Part shown: one piece after another, positions 16,509-24,375 of the stretch
Numbering within the stretch: the first letter of the stretch is position 1
Layout of the letters: each line of letters starts with the position of its first letter
NCBI GenBank assembly: GCA_043778575.1
Contig: JAYWFX010000021.1
Location: forward strand, 1-35,980
Length of the DNA stretch: 35,980 nt
From: JAYWFX01 sp043778575
GTDB lineage: Bacteria; Patescibacteriota; JACMRA01
Reading direction: 5' to 3'
Program-made: the position numbers and the translations under genes
Notes under the pieces: model-generated
Databases searched by the model: none
What the model was told of the DNA's origin: nothing
Seen by the model: only the letters and a program-made list of their open reading frames with translations

Positions 16509-18572
16509 ATGGGGAAAAGAAATATTACTATTATCATTTTCACAGTTTCACTTTTTACCCTATTAGTTACAACTGTTTTTGTAAAAAATATGCTGAGAAA
16601 CCAAACTGAATTGCCAAACAAGCAATCAATAGTCAACAACGAAAAAGATACTACAACCCAAACAAAACTAGTGGTACCAAAAAAAAACAGGGGCAACCCA
16701 AATACATTTCCCTTTTATAGTGAATCTGTAGCTGATGAAAGTGCACGAAATAGCTTATACATCAAAGATACCTTAAGACAATACCCTATTCCCACAAACA
16801 GAATTTGGAGTTCGGTGGTGTTTAGTGGTAAAGTGCTTGGCTTATTTACATTTCCTCTGGCTTTTCAATCTATTGATGGTGGTCTAGCTCTCACTTCGCC
16901 AAACAAAAAAGTCGAGGACAAAACGGTATTTGGTCAAATTGGTAATCAATTCCTAAAAATCACAGGAGAGAAACCAGTTACAACTGTACGTGTGGAATCC
17001 TACTCAGATATTTCTGTCGAGCTAGTTTTTCAGGATGAGGCAACAAAAGATGTATTTTCAGCTATAATCACCCAAGGATCTCCATACATTTATATTCAGC
17101 CAATCCAAAAACAGCTCACCATTAAATCAAGTGATTATAGTCTCAAAGACAACAATATTTATCAGAACAACAGTCGATATTTTGGTGTTTTCACTGATGG
17201 TGAAGTAGTACGCAGTGCTGACAATCTAACTATTAATTTTAATAACCCACACACACAATACCTCACACTCGGATTTTTTAATAAACCTGAGCTATACAAT
17301 GAAATTTCTCAGTACGCCCAAAATCGCTTTCAAAATGTATATTTTAACAATTCAAATGAGAATCAGTTTGATATAAAGTATCATCCAAAATCATCCACGA
17401 ATCAAACGATATTTGGTTTACTTCCACACCAACAAATTACGAACAACACTAACAACACACCACTATTTGAAGTAGAAACAATCAGAGGTGTCCAAAAGTT
17501 TTACAAAATCTCCAATACAATCTCATTTGCAACGCCAAAACAAATGCTCGAAGTTAATCTAGAGCTCAAACCTGAAATCCTAGAAAAAAATAAGCAACTG
17601 CTGTATAAAACACTTGATGATGATGTAAAAGGTTTGGTTGATTTACCCAAAGGCAGTTACTTTGGAGGTAAATACGTAGCTAAAATTGCCAGATTATTGC
17701 AGATCGCTAAACAGCTAAATGATTCTAAAAACTCAACTATATTAGAAGAAAAGCTATACAAAAATCTGAGTGACTGGTTTCAATACTCTGGAGAAGATGA
17801 TCAAAATTATTTTTTATACGACAAAACCATTGGGGGATTAATTGCTCAAAAACCTGAATTTGGATCAGATGAATACAACGATCATCATTTTCACTATGGC
17901 TATTTTGTGTACGCTTCTAGTATTTTAGCTCAGTATAATCCAGACTTCATACTGCAATATGGGAATATGGTAGATTTGCTGATCAAAGACTTTGGTAACA
18001 ATCAGCGATATGATAAACAGTTTCCTTTTAACCGAGCGTTTGACTTTTATGAAGGGCATTCATGGGCATCTGGCAAGCAGACTTTTGCAGATGGAAACAA
18101 CCAAGAATCAAGCTCGGAAGCTATAAATGCTTGGTATGCTGTGTGGCTTTGGGGTAAAACTAGCGGGGATGTAGAAACAGAAAAGCACGGACGGACACTA
18201 TATAATATGGAGGTAGAATCAACGCTACAATACTATTTGAAACCCATAGGCCGAAACCCCTCGACAGGTGTACTATGGGGAGGGAAAGTAGATTATGCCA
18301 CATTCTTTTCAGGAGAAGATTTAAAAATACAAGGAATTCAGCACCTACCCTTTACACCAGGCTCAACCTACTTGTCGCAGAGCAAATCAGTAGTAACAGA
18401 TCTCAATGGTAAATTTGATGAAAGTTGGCTCGACATAGCATATATGTACAGAGGAATCAAACAAGGTATAACAGTAGCACCAGAAAACACACTTAAAACA
18501 ATTACGATTGATGATGGTAACAGCAGGTCAAATATGTATGTCTGGTTATTGTACTGGGAAGGGAAAAAATAA
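16509..18572 (+). CDS. GH81 endo-beta-1,3-glucanase, membrane-anchored
   Basis: 687 residues with an N-terminal membrane segment (about 6-25), a Thr/Asn/Lys-rich linker and a GH81 domain. The N-terminal beta-sandwich starts around PIPTNRIWSSVVFSG. The catalytic part carries YNDHHFHYGYFVYASS (Asp458) and GHSWASGKQTFADGNNQESS with the ESSSEA motif (Glu533 and Glu537). The 75-residue distance from Asp to the first Glu and the four-residue Glu spacing agree with known GH81 active sites, so it is probably active. GH81 enzymes cut beta-1,3-glucan internally. Next to a GT2 synthase it may trim or release the product, as glucanases do in cellulose operons, or degrade environmental glucan. Confidence 0.9.
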   Translation: MGKRNITIIIFTVSLFTLLVTTVFVKNMLRNQTELPNKQSIVNNEKDTTTQTKLVVPKKNRGNPNTFPFYSESVADESARNSLYIKDTLRQYPIPTNRIWSSVVFSGKVLGLFTFPLAFQSIDGGLALTSPNKKVEDKTVFGQIGNQFLKITGEKPVTTVRVESYSDISVELVFQDEATKDVFSAIITQGSPYIYIQPIQKQLTIKSSDYSLKDNNIYQNNSRYFGVFTDGEVVRSADNLTINFNNPHTQYLTLGFFNKPELYNEISQYAQNRFQNVYFNNSNENQFDIKYHPKSSTNQTIFGLLPHQQITNNTNNTPLFEVETIRGVQKFYKISNTISFATPKQMLEVNLELKPEILEKNKQLLYKTLDDDVKGLVDLPKGSYFGGKYVAKIARLLQIAKQLNDSKNSTILEEKLYKNLSDWFQYSGEDDQNYFLYDKTIGGLIAQKPEFGSDEYNDHHFHYGYFVYASSILAQYNPDFILQYGNMVDLLIKDFGNNQRYDKQFPFNRAFDFYEGHSWASGKQTFADGNNQESSSEAINAWYAVWLWGKTSGDVETEKHGRTLYNMEVESTLQYYLKPIGRNPSTGVLWGGKVDYATFFSGEDLKIQGIQHLPFTPGSTYLSQSKSVVTDLNGKFDESWLDIAYMYRGIKQGITVAPENTLKTITIDDGNSRSNMYVWLLYWEGKK

Positions 18573-18603
18573 ATTTAGGGCGGCAGGCAAGCTGGCGAAA
18601 AAA

Positions 18604-19320
18604 CTATGTGAGTTTCTCTAGTATTTCTAAACCTTGTTGTGCTGTAAGTTGTCCTGATGCTGTGGTCATACCCTGCAGTGAAAAGAAGCTGAACTCACCA
18701 CCGAGTAATAAACTGAGGATCCTACTTTTTTTGGCAAACTCATTGTCTCCCATACCAACCATCACACATTTGTTTTGAGAAGTACTATGAATCAAGTGGG
18801 TTACCAGTTTTTGCAGATCAATAATGGAATCTACAGTAGTAGCAAATTTTTGAATATCACAGTCCAGATTGTTCATTTCGTCACCTAATATTTGAAGTTC
18901 ATCACACTCTGGTGTCAAAGTAAAGTTATGATAAGAAATTATGAATTGAGTTTTTGATCCACAATTTCTGCGTAAATTAGTGAGGCCATGCATCAGATCA
19001 TCTATTTTTGCAAGCTCTAAATCGATATCAATATAGGCAAAGTCCAGCTCAATAGCTTTTTTCATAACCTCAGTCCAGTTTTGATAATTATTTTCACAAT
19101 TTCCACCACACTGCTGCATCCTACAGGTGATAATAAAATCCACATCTAAAAAGTTTTTGATCAACATACCTAAAACATCGATGTGCAAACTGATATTGGC
19201 ATCATACAAACAATCTAAACGAATCTCGATTAATCGTGTATATTTGGTTGCCTGTTGAATATTGTTGTATAGTTCTGAGGGATTTTTCCCATACACGCTC
19301 ACACACATTTTGTCCTTCAT
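18604..19320 (-). CDS. aroD: 3-Dehydroquinate dehydratase, type I
   Basis: About 238 residues; third shikimate step, 3-dehydroquinate to 3-dehydroshikimate by a Schiff-base mechanism. Type I landmarks: CVSVYGKNPSEL at the start, the EIRLD substrate segment, TCRMQQCGGN, the catalytic His in ISYHNF, the Schiff-base Lys in DIQKFATT, the VGMGDNEFAKKSR turn and QGMTTASGQL near the end. The frame runs to a TTG at 19356. I prefer the ATG at 19318-19320; the next ATG (19306-19308) is preceded by AAGGA and is a credible alternative. It points away from aroC and converges on the GH81 gene. Confidence 0.93.
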   Translation of the reverse strand: MKDKMCVSVYGKNPSELYNNIQQATKYTRLIEIRLDCLYDANISLHIDVLGMLIKNFLDVDFIITCRMQQCGGNCENNYQNWTEVMKKAIELDFAYIDIDLELAKIDDLMHGLTNLRRNCGSKTQFIISYHNFTLTPECDELQILGDEMNNLDCDIQKFATTVDSIIDLQKLVTHLIHSTSQNKCVMVGMGDNEFAKKSRILSLLLGGEFSFFSLQGMTTASGQLTAQQGLEILEKLT

Positions 19321-19369
19321 CAGCCTAGAATTGACAATATATCTCAACCACGTCAAATCTGATTGGATT

Positions 19370-20455
19370 ATGCCAGCAAATACATTTGGAGAAATTTTTC
19401 GAATTACCAGTTTTGGAGAATCGCACGGTATCGGCGTCGGAGTGGTTGTAGATGGTTGCCCGGCAGGTTTAGAGTTAAACGAAAACGATATTCAGCCTGA
19501 TTTAGATCGTAGAAAACCGGGTCAGAGTCACATCACTACAGCTCGAAGCGAATCAGACACTATCTCGATTTTGAGTGGGGTCTTTGAGGGAAAAACTACT
19601 GGGTCACCTATCATGATGATGGTCACAAACAAAGATCAACGCTCACAGGACTATGACACAATCAAACAACTAATACGTCCCAGCCACGCAGACTATACAT
19701 ATAACGTAAAGTATGGAAATCGTGACCCACGCGGAGGCGGTCGTAGCTCAGCTCGAATCATGATTGCCCGAGTCGCAGCTGGAGCAATTGCAAAAAAGTT
19801 TTTACGAGAGAAATGTGGAATGGAGTTTTTAGCATATACCCAACAGGTCGGATCGATTTTTACAGACAAACAACCAGAAGGTGTTACTTTTGAAGAGGTC
19901 GAGTCAAATATTATCCGCTGTCCAGACTCAGAAACCGCCACAAAAATGATCCAACTCATAGAAGAAATAAAAGCAGACCAAGACTCAATCGGTGGAATAA
20001 TCCAAGGTGTTATTCGAGGTGTGCCAGCTGGACTAGGAGAACCAGAATTTGATAAGCTACCCGCACTACTAGCACACGCCATGATGAGTATCAATGCCAC
20101 AAAAGGGTTTGAAATTGGATCCGGATTTTCAGGAGTTACGCTTCGTGGTAGTGAGCATAATGATATCTTTTATACAGATGATAATGGAAAAGTCCAAACT
20201 AAAACCAACTATGCTGGGGGGACGCTTGGAGGTATTTCAAGTGGTCAAGACATCACATTTAGAGTAGCTATCAAACCTGTCGCAACCATTGCAAAATCTC
20301 AAGAAACTATAGATATAAACGGAAATAAAACCACAGTAGAGGGCAAAGGTCGTCATGATCCGTGCGTACTTCCACGAGCTGTACCGATAGTTGAAGCAAT
20401 GGCAGCTTTGGTCATTATAGATCTATACTTACGTAACAAGGCTGAAAATCACTAA
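19370..20455 (+). CDS. aroC: Chorismate synthase
   Basis: 361 residues; last shikimate step, EPSP to chorismate, needing reduced FMN. All three family signatures are present: GESHGIGVGVVVDGCPAGLE near residue 15, RRKPGQSHITTARSESD near 40, YGNRDPRGGGRSSARIMIAR near 118-137, and a C-terminal GRHDPCVLPRAVPIVEAMAA. The frame is open from 19262, but that extension lies inside aroD; the ATG at 19370 gives the normal family start (MPANTFGEIFRITSFGESHG) and has T at -1. It heads the aroC-aroA-aroK-aroE run and diverges from aroD over about 50 bases. Confidence 0.97.
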   Translation: MPANTFGEIFRITSFGESHGIGVGVVVDGCPAGLELNENDIQPDLDRRKPGQSHITTARSESDTISILSGVFEGKTTGSPIMMMVTNKDQRSQDYDTIKQLIRPSHADYTYNVKYGNRDPRGGGRSSARIMIARVAAGAIAKKFLREKCGMEFLAYTQQVGSIFTDKQPEGVTFEEVESNIIRCPDSETATKMIQLIEEIKADQDSIGGIIQGVIRGVPAGLGEPEFDKLPALLAHAMMSINATKGFEIGSGFSGVTLRGSEHNDIFYTDDNGKVQTKTNYAGGTLGGISSGQDITFRVAIKPVATIAKSQETIDINGNKTTVEGKGRHDPCVLPRAVPIVEAMAALVIIDLYLRNKAENH

Positions 20456-20485
20456 ACACACTTTGACTAAAAAATACGCCTTTAT

Positions 20486-21790
20486 ATGCTTTCTATATTT
20501 CCATTCAGACAATCAATCAACACATCTATCACGATACCGGGATCAAAAAGCGATACAAATCGAGCCTTGGTTTTAGCTAGTCTATCAGATGGTGTTTCAA
20601 TTCTGAATGGGATCTCTCAGAGTGATGACTCAATGCTCATGATAGAAAACCTCATAAAACTCGGCATCAAAATTACTGAGATAGATACAAAGACTTTAGA
20701 AGTTTGTGGAAACGGAGGCAACTTTAAGCCATTTTTTGGTGAGCTCAACTCAGGCATAGCAGGAACTACAAGTCGATTTTTAGCAGCGATCTGCACACTG
20801 GTACCTGGCGAGTTTGTTCTAAATGCTAGAGGCAAAATGCTCGACAGACCAATGAAAGAGCTACTCGATGGATTAGCATCCCTTGGTTCCATGTTTGAAT
20901 TTTTAGGTAACCCAAACTGTCTGCCTATACGATTCGCTTCAGAATCCGCAATCTCTGGAGGCAGTGTTTCACTCAATGGTCAGGTTTCTAGTCAGTTTTT
21001 TACTGCACTACTGTTGATTGCTCCTGTGCTAGCTAATGGCCTACAAATACAGGTTATTGGTGAACAGGTATCTCAATCCTACATAGACATGACCCAGTCC
21101 ATACTAGCTGATTTTGGCATCGAAATGAAAAATGAAAACTACACTCAATACATCATAAACTCAAATCAAAAACTAATTTCCCAACCGTACCAAATCCAAG
21201 GTGACGCTTCTGGTTGTAGCTATTTTTGGGGTATAGCTGCACTGACGGAATCTACAGTACGAATACAAAATATCAACCCAGAAACCACACAGGGTGATAT
21301 ACAGTTTGCAGACATTCTGGAGAAAATGGGTTGTAGAGTAGTAAAAAACCTAGATGAAAAATGGATACAGGTGACAGGTTCAAAAAATCTCATCGCAGTT
21401 GATGTAAATATGGAAAACCTACCTGACACTGCCCAAACCCTAGCTGTGATAGCTGCCTTTGCCACTGGAACTACTCGAATAACTGGATTATCCACACTCA
21501 AAAAGAAAGAAACTGATAGACTCAGTGCACTACATACAGAACTCAAAAGAATCAACATCACTACACGAATCGGTGAAGATTGGATAGAGATTGACGGTGG
21601 AAAACCAATTGGCACTACCATAGAAACCTACCATGACCATCGTATGGCTATGAGTTTTACGATAGCTGGTTGCAAAATCCAAGGAATCACCATTCAAAAT
21701 CCAGAAGTAGTTTCTAAATCTTTTCCAGACTTTTGGGACAAATTATCAAGCCTAGGCATCGAAACGAGAGTCACAACTCAGTATGAATAA
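20486..21790 (+). CDS. aroA: 3-Phosphoshikimate 1-carboxyvinyltransferase (EPSP synthase)
   Basis: 434 residues; transfers enolpyruvate from PEP to shikimate 3-phosphate. Recognisable blocks are IPGSKSDTNRALVLASL near residue 18, SGIAGTTSRFLAAI near 89, RPMKELLDGLASLG, SSQFFTALLLIAPVL, DASGCSYFWGIAALT, KKKETDRLSALHTELKRI and YHDHRMAMSFTIAG near 380. These supply the PEP- and shikimate-binding Lys, Arg, Asp and Glu. It begins 30 bases after aroC and its 3' end overlaps aroK by 8 bases, so translation of the two is probably coupled. The ATG has T at -1. Confidence 0.97.
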   Translation: MLSIFPFRQSINTSITIPGSKSDTNRALVLASLSDGVSILNGISQSDDSMLMIENLIKLGIKITEIDTKTLEVCGNGGNFKPFFGELNSGIAGTTSRFLAAICTLVPGEFVLNARGKMLDRPMKELLDGLASLGSMFEFLGNPNCLPIRFASESAISGGSVSLNGQVSSQFFTALLLIAPVLANGLQIQVIGEQVSQSYIDMTQSILADFGIEMKNENYTQYIINSNQKLISQPYQIQGDASGCSYFWGIAALTESTVRIQNINPETTQGDIQFADILEKMGCRVVKNLDEKWIQVTGSKNLIAVDVNMENLPDTAQTLAVIAAFATGTTRITGLSTLKKKETDRLSALHTELKRINITTRIGEDWIEIDGGKPIGTTIETYHDHRMAMSFTIAGCKIQGITIQNPEVVSKSFPDFWDKLSSLGIETRVTTQYE

Positions 21791-22286
21791 GAATATTGTT
21801 TTAGTTGGTTTTATGGGCAGCGGCAAAACTACTATCGGAAAGTTACTCGCTCAGTCACTGGCTTGGAATTTTATAGATACTGACGATATAGCTATAAAAA
21901 AAAGCGGCAAAACAAGTGCCCCAGAAGTGTTTGAGCAACTTGGCGAAATAGGATGGAGAAAATATGAATCTGAGGCGATTAGCGAACTTTCAAAACAGAC
22001 AAATCTGGTGATTTCCACGGGCGGCGGAGTGATAACCAACTCAGAAAATATAGTAAATCTAAAAAAGGGTGGTCATTTAGTATATTTACAGACTTCATTT
22101 GAAACTATTACCAGTCGACTCATAGGCGATACCTCCCGACCCTTGTTTACTGATATCAAAATCGCACACAAACTATTTGAGACTAGAGAACCGCTGTACA
22201 GAGAAAATTCGGACTGGACACTAGATACAACACTCAAAACACCTGCAGAGTTATGCTCAGAAATATTATTATCGGTCAGCCGTTAG
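21783..22286 (+). CDS. aroK: Shikimate kinase
   Basis: 167 residues; phosphorylates shikimate with ATP. It starts with the P-loop GFMGSGKTTIGKLLA, then FIDTDDIAIKKSGKT with the shikimate-binding Asp, FEQLGEIGWRKYESEAI (Arg and Glu) and STGGGVITN. The lid region with SRPLF follows near 117, and an Arg-containing FETREPLYRE near 135. Overlaps of 8 bases with aroA and 34 bases with aroE mean the three frames are interleaved and probably translated together. Length is normal for the family. Confidence 0.96.
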   Translation: MNKNIVLVGFMGSGKTTIGKLLAQSLAWNFIDTDDIAIKKSGKTSAPEVFEQLGEIGWRKYESEAISELSKQTNLVISTGGGVITNSENIVNLKKGGHLVYLQTSFETITSRLIGDTSRPLFTDIKIAHKLFETREPLYRENSDWTLDTTLKTPAELCSEILLSVSR

Positions 22287-23071
22287 ATCACACACTATCA
22301 CCAGATTTGCACAATCAATTGTATGTTAAACTGTGCTTAAATGAGGAGTTTGTATTTGAAAAGATGACTATTGAGCCAGAGAATTTGTATAGTTGCATGG
22401 AGATGTTTCGCAGAGAACAAACCCTAAACGGACTAGCAGTGACCATCCCACACAAAGTAAACATCCTAAAATACTTGGATATTATAGACCAAAAAGCCCA
22501 GCAAATCGGTGCAGTCAACACAGTAATCAAGAAAAATGGAAAACTCATTGGATACAATACAGACTGGATTGGCATTTACGAGCCTCTTAAACAGACCATG
22601 AAAATATCTGACTCAAGATCCCCAAATATACGAGTAGCTATTCTCGGTGGCGGAGGTGCTGCCAGAAGTGTGATCTTTGCGTGCAATGGACTAGGCTACA
22701 AATCAACTGTTTTTCTCAGAAATACAAACAAAGGGAGTGTTTTGCAATCTGACTTTGGATGCCAGATTTGTACATGGGGCGATGTAGAACTAGCTCAATA
22801 CCAGGTTATTATCAACACTACACCAATTGGAATGTATCCAAACACTGACCAAAACCCACTAAAAAGCTACATGCCAAACAGGCGTCAAACTCTATTTGAT
22901 CTCGTTTACAATCCAGATATTACACAGTTTTTACAATCTGGAATACATGCTGAATGCACAACAATCAAAGGAAGTGAAATGTTTATCTACCAAGCCCAAA
23001 AACAATTCGAATTATTTACTGATGTACAGCCTGATATCCGTGTTGTCAGACAGGTGTTTGGATGTATTTAA
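22253..23071 (+). CDS. aroE: Shikimate dehydrogenase
   Basis: 272 residues; reduces 3-dehydroshikimate to shikimate with NADPH. The substrate domain shows the SPDLHNQLY block near 17, VTIPHKVNILKYLD near 64 with the catalytic Lys, and GAVNTVIKKNGKLIGYNTDWIG (Asn and Asp). The Rossmann loop is AILGGGGAARSVIFA near 130, followed by NTTPIGMYP and a C-terminal Gln-containing segment (FIYQAQKQFELF). The start codon is inside the end of aroK. Its stop overlaps by 4 bases with that of the convergent xseB gene. The identification is firm. Confidence 0.96.
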   Translation: MLRNIIIGQPLDHTLSPDLHNQLYVKLCLNEEFVFEKMTIEPENLYSCMEMFRREQTLNGLAVTIPHKVNILKYLDIIDQKAQQIGAVNTVIKKNGKLIGYNTDWIGIYEPLKQTMKISDSRSPNIRVAILGGGGAARSVIFACNGLGYKSTVFLRNTNKGSVLQSDFGCQICTWGDVELAQYQVIINTTPIGMYPNTDQNPLKSYMPNRRQTLFDLVYNPDITQFLQSGIHAECTTIKGSEMFIYQAQKQFELFTDVQPDIRVVRQVFGCI

Positions 23072-23259
23072 AGGTCTTGTGTGGTAATCTGAGTAATCCT
23101 GTTTTCCATTTGGTTGATCTCCTCCTCAATTTCTTTTTTGAGTTTATACGCCTCTTCTAGTAGTGGCATACTTTCTGAGAGGGTTACTTTTTTTTGCTCA
23201 AGCATCTGTTGAATTTCTTGGAGTCGGGTGAGTTTCTGCTCAAGTGTTTTCGAGGGCAT
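23068..23259 (-). CDS. xseB: Exodeoxyribonuclease VII small subunit
   Basis: 63 residues with the two-helix shape of XseB: TLEQKLTRLQEIQQMLEQ, then the turn with VTLSESMPLLEEAYKLKK and a final Glu-rich helix. XseB coats the long coiled coil of XseA in the nuclease that degrades single-stranded DNA to short oligonucleotides. The large-subunit gene xseA is not in this window, although the two often sit together. It lies downstream of the DsbA-like gene on the same strand and ends against aroE. Small size lowers certainty a little, but the pattern fits well. Confidence 0.85.
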   Translation of the reverse strand: MPSKTLEQKLTRLQEIQQMLEQKKVTLSESMPLLEEAYKLKKEIEEEINQMENRITQITTQDL

Positions 23260-23306
23260 TGCTAATCAGTAAATTAATTTGGTTGGATTCTTCTCTTTTG
23301 GTTAGA

Positions 23307-24047
23307 TTATTTCTGCAAAGCGTTATCAATTTTCTTTTTTAGCTCTGTGTCAGCTCCCAAACCTCCAGTCCACCAGTCTGTTATTTTGTTGTCTTTGTAG
23401 AGGATGGAAATCGGTGTACCAATTTTTTCTAAACTTCCTGATGCCTTTGAATCACCTTTTACATTTGCAGGTAGTTCAATTTGTTTCAGATCGTCTTGAT
23501 CAGCCTCTATTTGCTTTGAGATTTCTGTGCTATTTCTATCATCATTAAATTTATTGATATCTAAATTGAGCTCCTTGGCTATATTTTCCATGGTACTGTT
23601 GCTCAAACCCTTTTCCTGATTATCAAAAACCTTGTCTCCAAACTCAAAGAATTTACCCTGTTTTCCAGCAGCTTGCACTGATTTTGCAGCGTTTCGAGCA
23701 TATGGATGGAGAGATTCAAGAGGAAAATGCTTGTACACAAAACCGACTTTATCACCATATTCTTTCTTTACTGTTTGCATGGATGGATTATTTCCTTTGC
23801 AGGCTGGACACTGATAATCTACTAAATATACCAAAACTAGACTGCTTTTCATGTTTCCAAGTGTGGCGTTATATTTTTTTTGTAGTGAAATATCAAAAGT
23901 TCCACCATCAATTGGTGTAGATTTTCCTCCAAAAGCACTAAAGAGGCTAAACACGCTCCCTATCAGCACAACTACACTCAAAGCCTTGGTAATACTAGGT
24001 AAATATTGCCACAAAACTAACCAAAAATTGTCCTCATATTTGTTCAT
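23307..24047 (-). CDS. Membrane-anchored DsbA/BdbD-like thiol oxidoreductase
   Basis: 246 residues: a cytoplasmic N-terminus, one transmembrane helix at about 20-40, then an extracytoplasmic thioredoxin-fold domain. The active site is CPAC (Cys80 and Cys83) in VDYQCPACKGNNP. FVYKHFPLESLHPYARNAA is a typical DsbA-like helix region, and the cis-proline loop is GTPISILY near residue 213. The family introduces or repairs disulfides in exported proteins. No DsbB or VKOR-type reoxidation partner is adjacent. The ATG has T at -1. Confident for the fold; oxidase versus isomerase role is not decided. Confidence 0.92.
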   Translation of the reverse strand: MNKYEDNFWLVLWQYLPSITKALSVVVLIGSVFSLFSAFGGKSTPIDGGTFDISLQKKYNATLGNMKSSLVLVYLVDYQCPACKGNNPSMQTVKKEYGDKVGFVYKHFPLESLHPYARNAAKSVQAAGKQGKFFEFGDKVFDNQEKGLSNSTMENIAKELNLDINKFNDDRNSTEISKQIEADQDDLKQIELPANVKGDSKASGSLEKIGTPISILYKDNKITDWWTGGLGADTELKKKIDNALQK

Positions 24048-24173
24048 ATACCCAATTACAAAGGTGGTTTACTGGAGTTGTCAACTTGACTAAAAATTCT
24101 TTTTCTAATCAATATTTCAGTTATTCTAGCTATCATTTAGTTAAAATATAGATTTTGTAGTGTAGATTATATT

Positions 24174-24250
24174 GCAGTCGTAGCTCAGTGGATTAGAGCG
24201 TTTGGTTGCGGTCCAAAAGGTCGCAGGTTCGATCCCTGCCGATTGCACCA
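24174..24250 (+). tRNA. tRNA-Arg (anticodon GCG)
   Basis: 77-base gene folding fully by eye: acceptor GCAGTCG with CGATTGC (one G-T pair), D arm GCTC/GAGC, anticodon arm TTTGG-TTGCGGT-CCAAA, T arm GCAGG-TTCGATC-CCTGC, discriminator A and encoded CCA. The anticodon is GCG, reading CGC and CGU, with G at position 37. Most bacteria use an ACG gene edited to inosine instead. A terminator-like hairpin follows. Confidence 0.95.
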
Positions 24251-24268
24251 CACAGTATATTTAGCATT

Positions 24269-24292
24269 TCACCCCTCATTAGGGTGATTTTT
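24269..24292 (+). terminator. Rho-independent terminator after tRNA-Arg
   Basis: A 6-bp perfect stem (TCACCC with GGGTGA), a 7-base loop and a run of five T residues lie 18 bases past the tRNA 3' end. The shape is that of an intrinsic terminator and would separate the tRNA from the M23 peptidase gene. Confidence 0.7.
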
Positions 24293-24375
24293 ATGGTCTA
24301 AATTATCATTCAAATTACAGTAAGTTGACTTTTCCTCAGGTTTACTTCATCCTATCTACAATAGATTTTCCTATC

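Noticed and set aside
18573..18603. GC-rich spacer between GH81 and aroD as a terminator
   Set aside because: It is unusually G-rich (GGCGGCAGGCAAGCTGGCG) but I could form only a 3-bp stem, so no terminator is called.
19693..20100. 135-codon open frame antisense to aroC
   Set aside because: It is a shadow frame of a highly conserved gene and shows no family pattern of its own; the same holds for other long antisense frames over aroA, the OLD gene and the helicase.
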